A stretch of DNA of 64,000 nucleotides, taken from assembly GCA_016861345.1 (NCBI GenBank), contig BOLD01000002.1:186001-250000 (forward strand), in the 5' to 3' direction. How positions within the stretch are numbered: position 1 is the first letter of the stretch; the number at the start of each line of letters is the position of its first letter. The position numbers and the translations under genes are program-made. Of the stretch, positions 1-8,885 are shown in pieces. The notes beneath the pieces were generated by a model. That model ran no database searches and was not told the origin of the DNA. It saw only the letters and a program-made list of their open reading frames with translations. Origin of the DNA: Oligoflexia bacterium. Lineage in GTDB: Bacteria > Bdellovibrionota > Bdellovibrionia > Bdellovibrionales > Bdellovibrionaceae.

Positions 1-689
1 TTGAAACTTTTGTGCAAATGGGTCACTTGCACTACAAAGCTGGCCACAACGAGATGGCTAAACAATTTTATTTTGATGGGCTTGGACTTCTTGTGTCTGA
101 GTCCTTTGAACTTTTTGAGGTCTACAAAAATTTAGGCAACATTCTCGTGAAAGAAGGGGATTTTGAGGGTGCAGAAGAGTATTACAATAAAGCCTTCACA
201 TTGAATCCTGACTCAGATCAGCTCCATGTGAATCTTGGCACACTTGAGGTGCAGAAAAATGATTTTTCTTCTGCTTTAGAGAGATTTAGAAGAGCGGTGA
301 ATATTAATAGTTCGAATGACAAGGCTTGGGTGGGCTTAGCGCTCGTGCATAATCATATGGGAGATCTTCAATTGGCTCGAGCGAATATTGAAAAAGCTCT
401 TGATCTCAATATCTCTAACCGCACAGCAGTTCATCTTTATGTCAACTGGTCTCAGGATGAAAAATCTGTTGATCAAGGGATTGAAAGGCTGCAGCAGTAT
501 TTAGCACAAGTTGATTCTGATAAGGAGATGTCTCTTGTTTTGATTCATCTCTATTGCATGACAAATGAATTAAACCTTGCTCTTCTGGAAATTGAGCGGG
601 TTCTTTTGTGGCACCCAGATGCTACAGAGTTGATTGACCTTGAAAGACAAATCCGTCAGCAGATGGGAGCTCAAAATAGTGCTCAGTAG
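1..689 (+). CDS. TPR-repeat protein, 5' end outside window
   Basis: A tetratricopeptide-repeat protein, probably a scaffold for protein-protein contacts. The frame is open to the window edge and the first visible codons already read as the inside of a TPR helix pair, so the true start lies upstream; GTG 12 is unlikely to be the start. Visible repeats carry typical TPR spacing (for example YKNLGNILVKEGDFEGAEEY, then LHVNLGTLEVQKNDFSSAL and WVGLALVHNHMGDLQLARAN), giving at least four units, with a less regular helical C-terminus. The 3' end overlaps the next gene by 11 bp, so the two are probably co-translated. Its position before an MptE/Maf-like protein and two glycosyltransferases suggests a role in glycan or surface assembly. 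That role is inferred from context only. Confidence 0.8.
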   Translation, partial: ETFVQMGHLHYKAGHNEMAKQFYFDGLGLLVSESFELFEVYKNLGNILVKEGDFEGAEEYYNKAFTLNPDSDQLHVNLGTLEVQKNDFSSALERFRRAVNINSSNDKAWVGLALVHNHMGDLQLARANIEKALDLNISNRTAVHLYVNWSQDEKSVDQGIERLQQYLAQVDSDKEMSLVLIHLYCMTNELNLALLEIERVLLWHPDATELIDLERQIRQQMGAQNSAQ

Positions 690-1230
690 TGTGGCTACCC
701 GAGAGGGTCGTATTCTTTGTTCGCCTCGAGATCCTCTACGCGAGGCTCAGAGATGGATTGAGCGTCAAAGCCGTGTTCAATCGAAACTTCCTGTCATCAT
801 TGTGGGTATTGGAGCTGGATTTCACGTTTCAGAGTTTGCCAAGCAAAATCCAGAAACTCAGGTCTATGCCTTTGATCTGGATCCTAAGATGATTGAGAAT
901 TATCAGAATAATTTTCAATTATATCTCAATCTGCGTTTGATTGGTCCAAATGATTTAGGAAGTGGTCTTCCGGTGTTTCCCTATGTCTTTGCTTTTCGGG
1001 CAGCATGGCAGGGCCTTGAGTCTGAGTTTTTATCCGTTTATTGTTTGCTCAAAGCAGAAACAAAAGAAAGTTTTCTGGCGCAGGCAAGGGATCTTGGAAT
1101 TCAAACTGTGGTCAATTTTAAGAGTCAGGAAGCTATCACAATTAAATCAGTTGGAGCTCTACTTGAAGGTCAGTCGTGTGAACAAGAAGAAGTGAAGATT
1201 TGGAAATGTCTTAGGGAGCTCGTACGGTGA
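679..1230 (+). CDS. MptE/Maf (DUF115)-like Rossmann-fold protein
   Basis: A 183-residue protein with a Rossmann-like core: a beta strand and glycine turn (VIIVGIGAGFHVSEFA) and then an acidic strand end (VYAFDLDPKMIENY). This arrangement resembles the N-terminal half of the MptE-like DUF115 domain found in flagellin-modifying Maf proteins, where the first motif reads GxGxGxH. It is much shorter than full Maf proteins, so it is either a minimal relative or a divergent methyltransferase-like fold. I chose GTG 679 because GGGAG lies 9 bp upstream; an upstream start at 634 would lie deep in the TPR gene. The stop overlaps the next glycosyltransferase by 4 bp. Function is inferred from fold and neighbours. 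Confidence 0.6.
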   Translation: MLSSVATREGRILCSPRDPLREAQRWIERQSRVQSKLPVIIVGIGAGFHVSEFAKQNPETQVYAFDLDPKMIENYQNNFQLYLNLRLIGPNDLGSGLPVFPYVFAFRAAWQGLESEFLSVYCLLKAETKESFLAQARDLGIQTVVNFKSQEAITIKSVGALLEGQSCEQEEVKIWKCLRELVR

Positions 1231-2837
1231 AAGTTCTGGCGGTATCTCTTTTGCGAATAGGTGATCTATTGATGCACATGGAAGCGCTTCGTGCCTATCT
1301 GCATGAAAATCCTTCGGCCGAAATTCACTTGCTGCTCAATGATTCAAGCATGTCTTTGCGATCCATACTGGGAGAATCCGTACAGAAAGTGATCGTTTTT
1401 CCAAGAAAAGAGTTGCAAGAGATTCTTGTTGAGCAAAATAGATCTCTTTGGGCGGCATTTCGCCAGACTCAAGCTCTTGTGACTCAGCTCAATAATGAAA
1501 AATATGATGTTGTTTTAAATCTCACACACAATTTGTTATCGGCTCGCTTGATAGATCTGATTCAGGCTCCAATTAAAAAAGGAGCTTACTTTGTTAATGG
1601 AAAGGCTCGCCCAGCAGACTGCCAGTGGGGAGTCTATTTTAATGATATTCATAGCGGAGCTCACCAAGCGCCATTTCACTATTTGGATGGTTTAGCTCGA
1701 TCATTGGATATTGGCTTAACGATGAATCAAAATGGGCAAGCCAGGGGCAGTCGTTATATTTGCCTACAGGTATTGACCAGTGATGCGAAAAAGAATTGGT
1801 CGATGAATAAGTTTTCGCAATTAGCCGCAGAACTAAAAGAATTTTATCCAGAATATACTTTTGTTGTCTTGGCAGCACCCTTCGAAAAGGATATCGTCCA
1901 ATCAAAAGATTTCCCTGCTGGTGTGGAAGTAAGATATGCCACGTGGGTTGAATTGGTCAAAATACTTCAAGATACACGACTGCTCATCACTGGGGATACA
2001 AGTGTTCAGCATTTAGCTGCACAAATGAATGTTCAAATGCTTTCCCTTTTTATGGGTAGTGCAAATGTAACCAAGACGGGCCCGAGAAGTGTCCAGTCAT
2101 ATGTTGTTACACCATCGGTAAGTTGCTATCCATGTTCACATCATCAGTCTTGCCCTCAGTCAACGCTGAAGTGTGAGAATCAAATACAGGTTCATGATGT
2201 TGTGTCTCTAGCTAAGGCGATGCTCAACGATCAGGCCTATTTACCTCAGAATCAAAATCTTCACTACTACCAGGTTCAGAATCGAAATAACTTTTACTTT
2301 ATCCAAGGATTAGGAGAAGAAAAGATGACAACCCTTGAGAGAGAAATTAAGCAGATCACGTGGCAGTTCTATCTTGATCATGAATATGAAAATCCAATTC
2401 CTCCTTATGGAACTGCGATTCGCACGATTATGCAAAATACGGATCTGGATGAAATTTCAGATGCCTCGATGAATTTAAAGATTGAACAATTTGAAACCGC
2501 ATTGATGTGGTTAGAATCATTGGATGAGGCCGCACAGAAAAGTGTGCGACTTTGCTTTAGAGAAAATAATGATCAGATTTCTGAAATACAGAGAAAAATT
2601 TTAGAAACATACAAGCAATTTACAACAGCTAATCGAATTGATCATGAATATATCCAAGTGATTCACAATGCGTTGACCGAACAGCATAAGACTGCTTTTG
2701 GCTTTATTCGAAAATTGAAGTCGTCGATAAAAGAGGGAATGCAACTGATTCAGATCGATTTGAAAATAACAAAAGATTTATTAAACGCGAAAAAAGAAAG
2801 AGGATCATATGTCTCAAGAGCTCGAGAGTTATCTTAA
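1227..2837 (+). CDS. Glycosyltransferase family 9 (heptosyltransferase-like) with C-terminal helical extension
   Basis: A GT-B enzyme of the GT9 (ADP-heptose:LPS heptosyltransferase) family. The N-terminus has the family signature (LLRIGDLLMHMEAL), and the donor-site half carries GDTSVQHLAAQM near residue 255, close to the GxxSGxxHxAA motif. Residues up to about 340 cover the catalytic domain, including a cysteine/histidine cluster (SCYPCSHHQSC) also present in many GT9 proteins. The last ~190 residues are predicted helical, lack GT9 features and are not recognised. The gene starts with GTG, overlaps the preceding gene by 4 bp and overlaps the next small gene by 29 bp. Substrate is unknown: LPS core, or glycosylation of a surface protein, given the Maf-like neighbour. 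Confidence 0.75.
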   Translation: MKVLAVSLLRIGDLLMHMEALRAYLHENPSAEIHLLLNDSSMSLRSILGESVQKVIVFPRKELQEILVEQNRSLWAAFRQTQALVTQLNNEKYDVVLNLTHNLLSARLIDLIQAPIKKGAYFVNGKARPADCQWGVYFNDIHSGAHQAPFHYLDGLARSLDIGLTMNQNGQARGSRYICLQVLTSDAKKNWSMNKFSQLAAELKEFYPEYTFVVLAAPFEKDIVQSKDFPAGVEVRYATWVELVKILQDTRLLITGDTSVQHLAAQMNVQMLSLFMGSANVTKTGPRSVQSYVVTPSVSCYPCSHHQSCPQSTLKCENQIQVHDVVSLAKAMLNDQAYLPQNQNLHYYQVQNRNNFYFIQGLGEEKMTTLEREIKQITWQFYLDHEYENPIPPYGTAIRTIMQNTDLDEISDASMNLKIEQFETALMWLESLDEAAQKSVRLCFRENNDQISEIQRKILETYKQFTTANRIDHEYIQVIHNALTEQHKTAFGFIRKLKSSIKEGMQLIQIDLKITKDLLNAKKERGSYVSRARELS

Positions 2838-2991
2838 GTTAGCCCTACTTCGCTTAGAAAAGGCCTACGAAGAAGTGGTGAAAACTCAAGGTTACACCCG
2901 CGATACAGAAAAATTAAAGATGCTATTGGAATTAACTAGAGAGCAGGTGCCCAATGAAAATTCTCGTCATTCAGCTAGCCAGACTAGGTGA
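2809..2991 (+). CDS. Small helical protein between two glycosyltransferases
   Basis: A 60-residue, charged, fully helical protein with no recognised family. AGAGGA stands 6 bp before the ATG, which supports translation. It overlaps both neighbours in other frames: 29 bp with the upstream GT9 gene and 38 bp with the downstream one, more than the usual 4-bp coupling. The last ~12 codons therefore lie inside the next gene and may carry little constraint. It could be an adaptor or a chaperone-like partner for the glycosyltransferases. Existence is moderately supported; function unknown. Confidence 0.5.
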   Translation: MSQELESYLKLALLRLEKAYEEVVKTQGYTRDTEKLKMLLELTREQVPNENSRHSASQTR

Positions 2992-4405
2992 CATATTTAT
3001 TTCTTGGCCTGCCCTGCGGGCTTTGAAAAGAACGCACCCTGAGGCTGAGATTCATGTGCTCACAAGGCCGAAATTTGCATCAGCTTTAGTGGGATTAAAT
3101 GTTGTTGATAAAATTCATCATCTTCCCAGTCGCGAGATTCTAGCTCCACTTGTTCAGCTGAATCTTGACGTGCAAGAAGCCTTTCAGCGAATGGATAGCT
3201 TTGTTCAGGTCTTGACTGCTGAAAAATACGATTGGATTGTGAATCAAACATTTTCTCCATTTTCCAGTTATTTGACTCACGCAATCACTCATCCCGAGAC
3301 AAAGGTTGTTGGTTACTCAAGATTTAGCGATGGCTATTTGGCCATCCCTGATGACATGAGTGCTTATTTTTATGCTCAGGTTGGCGTTGGTCGTGCAAAT
3401 CGTTTCCACTTGACTGAGATTTTTGCAAGCCAAATGGGCCTTGATTTAATCGAGTCAGATTGGGCAGGGCCAGATCTGATGCCAGTTCCCAAGCAGGAAC
3501 TTCCAGAAGAGTACTTTGTTCTTCATGTGGGCGCCAGCGAGGCGACAAAGGCATTGCAGGCAAATGATTGGGCATTGATCATTCGACAGCTGCACCAATA
3601 CTATCCGATTAGCTGTGTTCTTATTGGGGCGCCTGGTGAGAAAAATATAGCAGAGGCCATTGCTCAGCACGTTGAATCAATTCGTTTGGTCAATCTTGTT
3701 GGAGAGACCAATATACAAGATTTGTTTCCGATTATTAAAAATGCAGAGGCCCTTTTGGGGTGTGATAGTGCGCCCATGCATATTGCATCTTTGGTGAAGA
3801 CTCCGTGTCTGAATATTAGCTTCCCAGCGGTCAATTTTTGGGAGACAGGCCCCAGGGCTCCAGGCAGCTTTGTGATTAAATTTGCAGATTTGAACTCAGT
3901 TCAACATGACAAAGTCGGCAAGGCTCTTTATAGAATGATCACTGGAGATAAGCAGGATATCGGTATTATTCCAGTACAGCCGGGAGCTCCCAGCTATTGG
4001 GCCCTGACAACAAAGCAAAGTGATTTTGAGTGGCATTTGCTGAAGGCACTGTATATAGGTGATGATTTTCCAAGCACAGAAGACAATACTGTATTTGAGG
4101 GAATACAGAAGCTTGATGAAATGAATAAAATCATGATCGACCAAATGAAATTTGTGACGGGCGGTGGAGATCTACTCAAGGTTTCACCTATCATTGAGCG
4201 AGGCGAAGAGGTCATCGAGGCGATTGGAAAATTAGTTCCAAGTCTTAAAGTTTTGATTAAGTGGTATCAGACGGAGAAAATCAGAATTGCACCGGCAGAT
4301 CAGAAGCAAATCCTTGCGCGAACGCTGGAAATACATGAATTACTTCAAAAGGTACTTGAACTCTACATAGCACACCCAAGTGAGGCGGGAAGGGAGCTTG
4401 AATGA
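2954..4405 (+). CDS. Second glycosyltransferase family 9 protein
   Basis: A paralogue of the upstream GT9 enzyme. The N-terminal motif is VIQLARLGDIFISWPAL and the donor-binding motif near residue 270 is LGCDSAPMHIASL, both typical of heptosyltransferase-like GT9 enzymes. The catalytic region spans about residues 1-330. A C-terminal extension of ~150 residues, predicted helical, resembles in placement the extension of the first GT9 protein. ATG is the start, with AGAGCAGG upstream. The stop overlaps the start of the next gene by 4 bp. The pair probably adds successive sugars to one acceptor; which acceptor cannot be read from the sequence. Confidence 0.75.
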   Translation: MKILVIQLARLGDIFISWPALRALKRTHPEAEIHVLTRPKFASALVGLNVVDKIHHLPSREILAPLVQLNLDVQEAFQRMDSFVQVLTAEKYDWIVNQTFSPFSSYLTHAITHPETKVVGYSRFSDGYLAIPDDMSAYFYAQVGVGRANRFHLTEIFASQMGLDLIESDWAGPDLMPVPKQELPEEYFVLHVGASEATKALQANDWALIIRQLHQYYPISCVLIGAPGEKNIAEAIAQHVESIRLVNLVGETNIQDLFPIIKNAEALLGCDSAPMHIASLVKTPCLNISFPAVNFWETGPRAPGSFVIKFADLNSVQHDKVGKALYRMITGDKQDIGIIPVQPGAPSYWALTTKQSDFEWHLLKALYIGDDFPSTEDNTVFEGIQKLDEMNKIMIDQMKFVTGGGDLLKVSPIIERGEEVIEAIGKLVPSLKVLIKWYQTEKIRIAPADQKQILARTLEIHELLQKVLELYIAHPSEAGRELE

Positions 4406-5073
4406 ACACGACGGTCATGACACAAAACGAATTAATTGAGAAGTATGGAACTGAGCCAAAGACCCTAGGCGAACTTTTTAAATTGATCGAGATGGATCTT
4501 CAAAGCTCAGGAGAGGTTATTTGCCAGTTTCGTGTTAATGGGATGCGTTTAAGTCAAGAGGATGAGGTTCGAATGTCGAGCTTTGATCGAGATCAAATTG
4601 ATGTCCTTGAGATTCAAAGCCAAAAGCCCACGGATTTGTTATTTGAACTTTTGGATAATTGGTCACTTGAATTGCCCAAGCTGATTGAGAGCACAGACCA
4701 GTTGGCAGGCGGAATTCGTTTTGAGGGCATGGAAGGTCATCTGAAAAGCTTTGTTGAGATGATTGATTCTTGTCAGTTTCTAGTGGAAAGTCTGGTCTCT
4801 TTGGAAGGCGTCATTAAAACAGACTATGTTCAAAGTAAAGAGTGGCGAGAAAATGCGCTTCTGACATCTCGAGCCATTGGGGATGCGTTGAAAGCCTTTG
4901 AAAAAAAGGATTTTGTACTCATTGCTGAAATTCTTGAGTATGATTTAGGCCACTCTCTTCAGATATGGAAAGAGTTACTAGATGGCCTTAGCCAGAGTCT
5001 AAAAAAGGAAAATGAACGGAATTCAAAAGAATTTTCAGAAGGAATTTTCAAAAAGAACGACTCAGGTACTTGA
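4402..5073 (+). CDS. Hypothetical protein in glycosyltransferase/sensor operon
   Basis: A 223-residue soluble acidic protein I do not recognise. Its N-terminal ~75 residues may form a small mixed alpha/beta domain; the rest is predicted helical. It has no signal peptide or membrane segment. The start codon overlaps the GT9 stop (ATGA arrangement), and its 3' end overlaps the histidine kinase start by 62 bp, so it sits between the glycan genes and the signalling genes in one transcript. Gene reality is well supported by coupling on both sides; the role is unknown. Confidence 0.6.
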   Translation: MNTTVMTQNELIEKYGTEPKTLGELFKLIEMDLQSSGEVICQFRVNGMRLSQEDEVRMSSFDRDQIDVLEIQSQKPTDLLFELLDNWSLELPKLIESTDQLAGGIRFEGMEGHLKSFVEMIDSCQFLVESLVSLEGVIKTDYVQSKEWRENALLTSRAIGDALKAFEKKDFVLIAEILEYDLGHSLQIWKELLDGLSQSLKKENERNSKEFSEGIFKKNDSGT

Positions 5074-7063
5074 GCGGCCCCTGGTCTTATTACATGACGA
5101 TGAGGATACGCTCTTTCGGCTGATCCAAGAAATTTTTAGCCAGGACGTTTATTTTAGACAAGTTGAACTTAGAAAATACGAGGCCGGATTGAATCCGGCC
5201 TTGGTCGTTATACGAGCCCGTCATGTTCAAGATGCTGCATCTCTTATGCATACATTGCGAGCAAAAAATCCTTTAACCGAGTACATTGTTATCGGAAGCC
5301 AGTGGAGCCTTTCTCAGATGATGGAGCTTGTGAATGGGTATAAAATTCATCGTCTTCTCGCATTTCCAATCAATCAAGAGCGATTGAAAGAAGCGATTAA
5401 AAGTGCTCTTGTTGGGTATGAGTATTCATTTTCACGAAGCCTGCTTCATAAAGAGGCCACTACTCAGAATAAAAATCTTGAAGTCTTAAATGCCAATCTT
5501 GAAAAAATTGTCGAAGACAGAACTCTTCATATCCAGGCCTCTAAAGAAGAAGAAGAACAGAGACTCAATCAGCTGCGCCACATGATTCGTTTTATTAAGG
5601 ATTTGGCTTTGATTTCATCAATAGATGAACTGCTTTTGCTTGTTCGGAAGGAACTTAGAAAGTTTTCAAAGATCGGTGAGCCCCTTATTCTTTTTCAAAC
5701 TCATAAAGAATGGTCCGAGGTTTATTCTTATCAGTCCGGCTCCGTCTTTCATTCAAGACTCAGGCAGAAGTTTAGTTTGTCGGAATCGGTGAATTTACAC
5801 GATATTGACTTAACAAGAGAAATGGCGAATGCAATTGGGCGTCCTATTGCTCGAATGACGACTATTCCCATTGAAACCCAGTTAATGAAGCGCGTCGGTT
5901 ATTCGGAATCTCAGGTCCGACTCTGCATAGAAACATCAATGAGGGACGAAGAATCGCGTTCTTTGATTGAATTTCTTCAAGTGCGGCTACAAGCGATCGC
6001 AGTGACTGTTGATCGACTCTTACTTGAGAACGAGTTGGTGAATTATTCATACCGCTGGGAAAAAACATTTGATGGATTGAGAGATCCAATCTCAATCATT
6101 GACCACCAGTACAATGTGCTCAGAGCTAATCGCAAATTTTCTGATAAAATTATTCAAGAAAAGTGTTATCAGGTTTTTGCTCACCGGGAGAGTCCTTGTG
6201 AAGGTTGTGAACTGCAGCAGTCGCTACTTGAGAGGAAATCTTGGACCTATCAAATTATCAATGGACAAAAGACTTATGAGGTTCATTCATATCCCATTCA
6301 GTTTCAAAGTGATGGCCAAGCCACGAATGTGATCAATCAGTATGTAGACATCACTGAAGCAAGAGAAATTTATATTCGACTTTTGCAAAGCGAAAAAATG
6401 GGAGCATTGGGATTGTTGGCGGGAAATATTGCCCATGAGCTGAATAACCCCTTGACGGGTCTTCGATCGCTGGCCCAAGTGCTAATCGCACAAGAAAAAG
6501 CTCGCCCACAGCTGCAGAGTGATTTACAAGAAATTGAAAAAGCCGCCGCCAGATCTCAGGAAATAATAAAAAATTTAATGGAATTTTCAAAGGGTGGAGC
6601 TGGAGAATTAGTCACGACAACTTTAGATGAAGTTGTGAATCGAACGATGCCTATGCTCAAGTCTGTAATCAGGCGACATCGATATCAGATCAACCTCAAT
6701 GCTCAAGCGGCTCGAATAAAGGTATTTCCAGCAATGCTTCAGCAGGTGGTGTTTAATCTCATTAATAATGCCTGCCAAGCAATGATGGAAACGGGTAACT
6801 TGTTTATTGAGACCAATGTGGATCGAGAAAAATCAGCTGTCTACTTAACAGTTCAAGATTCAGGCCCAGGTATTCCAATGGAGATTCAATCAAAAATTTT
6901 TGAACCTTTTTTCACCACAAAAAAAGAGGGGCAAGGAACAGGCTTAGGTTTGAGCTTTTCTCGAGATGTTGTGAGAAATATGGGTGGAGAAATTCGAGTT
7001 GAATCCACTCCAGGTCATGGAGCGAAATTTATTGTTGAAATTCCTATTGCGGGTGGCAAATGA
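5012..7063 (+). CDS. Sensor histidine kinase with N-terminal pseudo-receiver, GAF-like and PAS domains
   Basis: A 683-residue cytoplasmic histidine kinase. Residues ~17-130 look like a receiver fold (LVLLHDDEDTLF) but the phospho-acceptor region is degenerate. A coiled coil (~145-190), a GAF-like region (~195-335) and a PAS domain (~345-450) follow; the PAS carries a Cys pair (PCEGCEL) seen in other PAS proteins. The kinase core has an H-box with His475 (NIAHELNNPL), an N-box (NLINNACQAM), G1 (DSGPGIP) and G2 (GQGTGLGL). No membrane segment is seen, so it probably senses an internal signal. Its stop overlaps the start of a receiver gene, which is its likely partner. The 62-bp overlap with the preceding gene is unusually long; no later plausible start is visible. 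Confidence 0.85.
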   Translation: MNGIQKNFQKEFSKRTTQVLERPLVLLHDDEDTLFRLIQEIFSQDVYFRQVELRKYEAGLNPALVVIRARHVQDAASLMHTLRAKNPLTEYIVIGSQWSLSQMMELVNGYKIHRLLAFPINQERLKEAIKSALVGYEYSFSRSLLHKEATTQNKNLEVLNANLEKIVEDRTLHIQASKEEEEQRLNQLRHMIRFIKDLALISSIDELLLLVRKELRKFSKIGEPLILFQTHKEWSEVYSYQSGSVFHSRLRQKFSLSESVNLHDIDLTREMANAIGRPIARMTTIPIETQLMKRVGYSESQVRLCIETSMRDEESRSLIEFLQVRLQAIAVTVDRLLLENELVNYSYRWEKTFDGLRDPISIIDHQYNVLRANRKFSDKIIQEKCYQVFAHRESPCEGCELQQSLLERKSWTYQIINGQKTYEVHSYPIQFQSDGQATNVINQYVDITEAREIYIRLLQSEKMGALGLLAGNIAHELNNPLTGLRSLAQVLIAQEKARPQLQSDLQEIEKAAARSQEIIKNLMEFSKGGAGELVTTTLDEVVNRTMPMLKSVIRRHRYQINLNAQAARIKVFPAMLQQVVFNLINNACQAMMETGNLFIETNVDREKSAVYLTVQDSGPGIPMEIQSKIFEPFFTTKKEGQGTGLGLSFSRDVVRNMGGEIRVESTPGHGAKFIVEIPIAGGK

Positions 7064-7425
7064 TGAAAGTACTGATTGTTGATGATGAACCTCTTGTGCG
7101 CCGTTCGCTCGGAAGAGCTTGCAAGACTGCTGGTCATGAAGTTTATGAAGCCGGGGATGGAAGAGAGGGGTTAGAGCTCTGGACAAAAGTTAGTCCGGAC
7201 CTTGTTTTCCTTGATGTGCTCATGCCTGGATTGACGGGACCACAAGTCTTGGAAGCATTGCCAACAGAAGTCAGGAAGGCGACAAAGATTATTATGATGT
7301 CTGCATTTTCAGGGCAGCACAACATGCAATCAGCCCTTCAGATGGGTGCGGACCTCTTTATTTCAAAACCATTTGAAGATATTTTTACAGTTGTTAAAAT
7401 GGCCGAAGGATTAATGAATAAATGA
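7060..7425 (+). CDS. Single-domain response regulator (CheY-like receiver)
   Basis: A 121-residue stand-alone receiver domain. It has the acidic pair D8/D9, the phospho-acceptor D52 in VFLDVLMPG, Ser81 in the switch position and K103-P104 near the end, so all catalytic residues are present. There is no DNA-binding or enzymatic output domain, so it should act by protein contact. It is translationally coupled by 4 bp to the histidine kinase before it and to a PilZ-like protein after it. A kinase to receiver to PilZ-like output chain is a reasonable inference. Confidence 0.88.
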   Translation: MMKVLIVDDEPLVRRSLGRACKTAGHEVYEAGDGREGLELWTKVSPDLVFLDVLMPGLTGPQVLEALPTEVRKATKIIMMSAFSGQHNMQSALQMGADLFISKPFEDIFTVVKMAEGLMNK

Positions 7426-7796
7426 GCTCAGATAAACCAGAAACAAAAATAGTTAAAGTTCAGGCCTTTCCGATAGAGATGTCGCTTTTAAAACCTGAGG
7501 GTGGAAATCCTCTCAAGGCCTATATTGTGAAGCTAACAAACTTTGGCTTCATGATGCAGGCGACAGGACATTTTTATCGAATTGGTGAGAATTACACTGC
7601 GAACTTTACTATTCCTGTTTATCGTCAACTTTTTAGTGAGCCTGTGAAGGTTATTAAAACCTATGAAACAATTGAAGCCTATATTCCTGGTGGCACAAAA
7701 GAAAAAGTAATGACTGTTGAGATGCACTTTCGAGATCTGAAAAAAGAGAAGAAGGATATGATTGCCTCTTTTTTGAAGAAGGTAGAGAAAAAGTAG
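7422..7796 (+). CDS. PilZ-like small protein
   Basis: A 124-residue beta-rich protein resembling a PilZ-type barrel in length and layout: a central beta region (KLTNFGFMMQATGHFYRIGE) and a charged C-terminal helix. I do not see the canonical RxxxR and D/NxSxxG c-di-GMP-binding motifs, so it may be a non-binding PilZ relative or an unrelated beta barrel. It starts with ATG overlapping the receiver gene stop and is followed 15 bp later by rsmD. It is probably an effector or partner of the preceding two-component pair. Confidence 0.5.
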   Translation: MSSDKPETKIVKVQAFPIEMSLLKPEGGNPLKAYIVKLTNFGFMMQATGHFYRIGENYTANFTIPVYRQLFSEPVKVIKTYETIEAYIPGGTKEKVMTVEMHFRDLKKEKKDMIASFLKKVEKK

Positions 7797-7811
7797 CAAG
7801 TTGAGGTTTTT

Positions 7812-8357
7812 TTGAGAATCATTTCTGGAAAATACAGAGGTCACCATTTGACCTCTTTTCAAGCGGGACATATTCGTCCCACAACTGATCGAGTGAAAGA
7901 AAGCATGTTCAATATCTTAATGAATGATATTGAAGGGGCCAGGGTCATTGACTTATTTAGTGGGACGGGAAATTTGGGTCTCGAGGCGCTTTCGCGTGGG
8001 GCGCGTGAAGTTGTCTTTGTGGAGAAGAATAAAAGCTCTATAGATATTTTGAAAAAAAATATTGCTAAACTCAAAATCGAAGAGCCTTACCAAATCATAC
8101 AAAAAGACGTTTTATCCTTTTTAAAGTCCTATCAGGGTGAACCCTTTGATCTCATTTTTGCAGATCCTCCATTTACGGAGGAAATGGCCCACGATGTCAT
8201 GATGGGAGCCTCTGCCAGTCAGCTTTTTCATGAAAACACTTTAATGCTCATTGAATCAGGGCGACGAGAAAAAATAGAAGACGACTACGGGACTTTAATC
8301 CGATACGATAAAAGGGAATTTGGAGACAAGTTTCTTTCTTTTTTTCGAAAAAAGTAA
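7812..8357 (+). CDS. rsmD: 16S rRNA (guanine966-N2)-methyltransferase RsmD
   Basis: SAM-dependent methylation of G966 in 16S rRNA during small-subunit assembly. At 181 residues it has family-typical length. Signature stretches are RPTTDRVKESMFNIL near the N-terminus, the SAM-binding glycine motif VIDLFSGTGNLGLEAL and the catalytic DPPF in LIFADPPF. It starts with TTG after a GAGG-containing leader; no better start exists without losing the conserved GxxRG region. coaD follows, an rsmD-coaD pairing common in many bacteria, which supports both assignments. Confidence 0.93.
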   Translation: MRIISGKYRGHHLTSFQAGHIRPTTDRVKESMFNILMNDIEGARVIDLFSGTGNLGLEALSRGAREVVFVEKNKSSIDILKKNIAKLKIEEPYQIIQKDVLSFLKSYQGEPFDLIFADPPFTEEMAHDVMMGASASQLFHENTLMLIESGRREKIEDDYGTLIRYDKREFGDKFLSFFRKK

Positions 8358-8384
8358 AATGATTTTTTGAGAAAGGGCATCGTT

Positions 8385-8885
8385 ATGAGAGCCGTCTATC
8401 CTGGCAGTTTTGATCCCATCACTCTTGGTCATATTGATATCATAAAAAGAATTTCAAATATTTTTGATGAAGTAGTCGTTTTGATTTCTCACTCTGCCGA
8501 GAAGCAGTCTCTATTCACGGTCGAAGAAAGAATGAAGCTGATCCACGAGGCCTTAAAAGATATCAAAAATGTTAAAGTCGATCATCATCAGGGTTTGACC
8601 GTGGATTATGTCAGACAGGCAAAGGCAAAAGTCATTGTGCGGGGCTTGCGAGCTGTTGTGGATTTTGAATATGAATTGGCGATGGGAAATGTGAATCGCA
8701 AGATGGCTCCAGATATTGAAACTTTACTCGTCAACGCCAGCCCTGAATATTATTTTATCTCTTCTCGGATGGTGAAAGACATTGCCAAGAATAAAGGTGA
8801 TCTCAACGGTTTTGTTCCCAAACATGTTATCAAGCCACTGCAATCAAAGTTTGCCAAAAGCATGAATAAGGGGGGTAAGAAATGA
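8385..8885 (+). CDS. coaD: Phosphopantetheine adenylyltransferase CoaD
   Basis: Converts 4'-phosphopantetheine and ATP to dephospho-CoA in coenzyme A synthesis. At 166 residues it fits the family. It carries the nucleotidyltransferase motif GSFDPITLGH (TxGH) at the N-terminus, VRGLRAVVDFEYE in the middle and the C-terminal ISSRMVKDIA motif. I chose ATG 8385, which has GAGAAAGGG about 7 bp upstream and begins with the conserved MRAVYPGSFDP; a TTG 18 bp earlier would place that ribosome-binding site inside the gene. The stop overlaps the following aminotransferase start by 4 bp. Confidence 0.94.
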   Translation: MRAVYPGSFDPITLGHIDIIKRISNIFDEVVVLISHSAEKQSLFTVEERMKLIHEALKDIKNVKVDHHQGLTVDYVRQAKAKVIVRGLRAVVDFEYELAMGNVNRKMAPDIETLLVNASPEYYFISSRMVKDIAKNKGDLNGFVPKHVIKPLQSKFAKSMNKGGKK

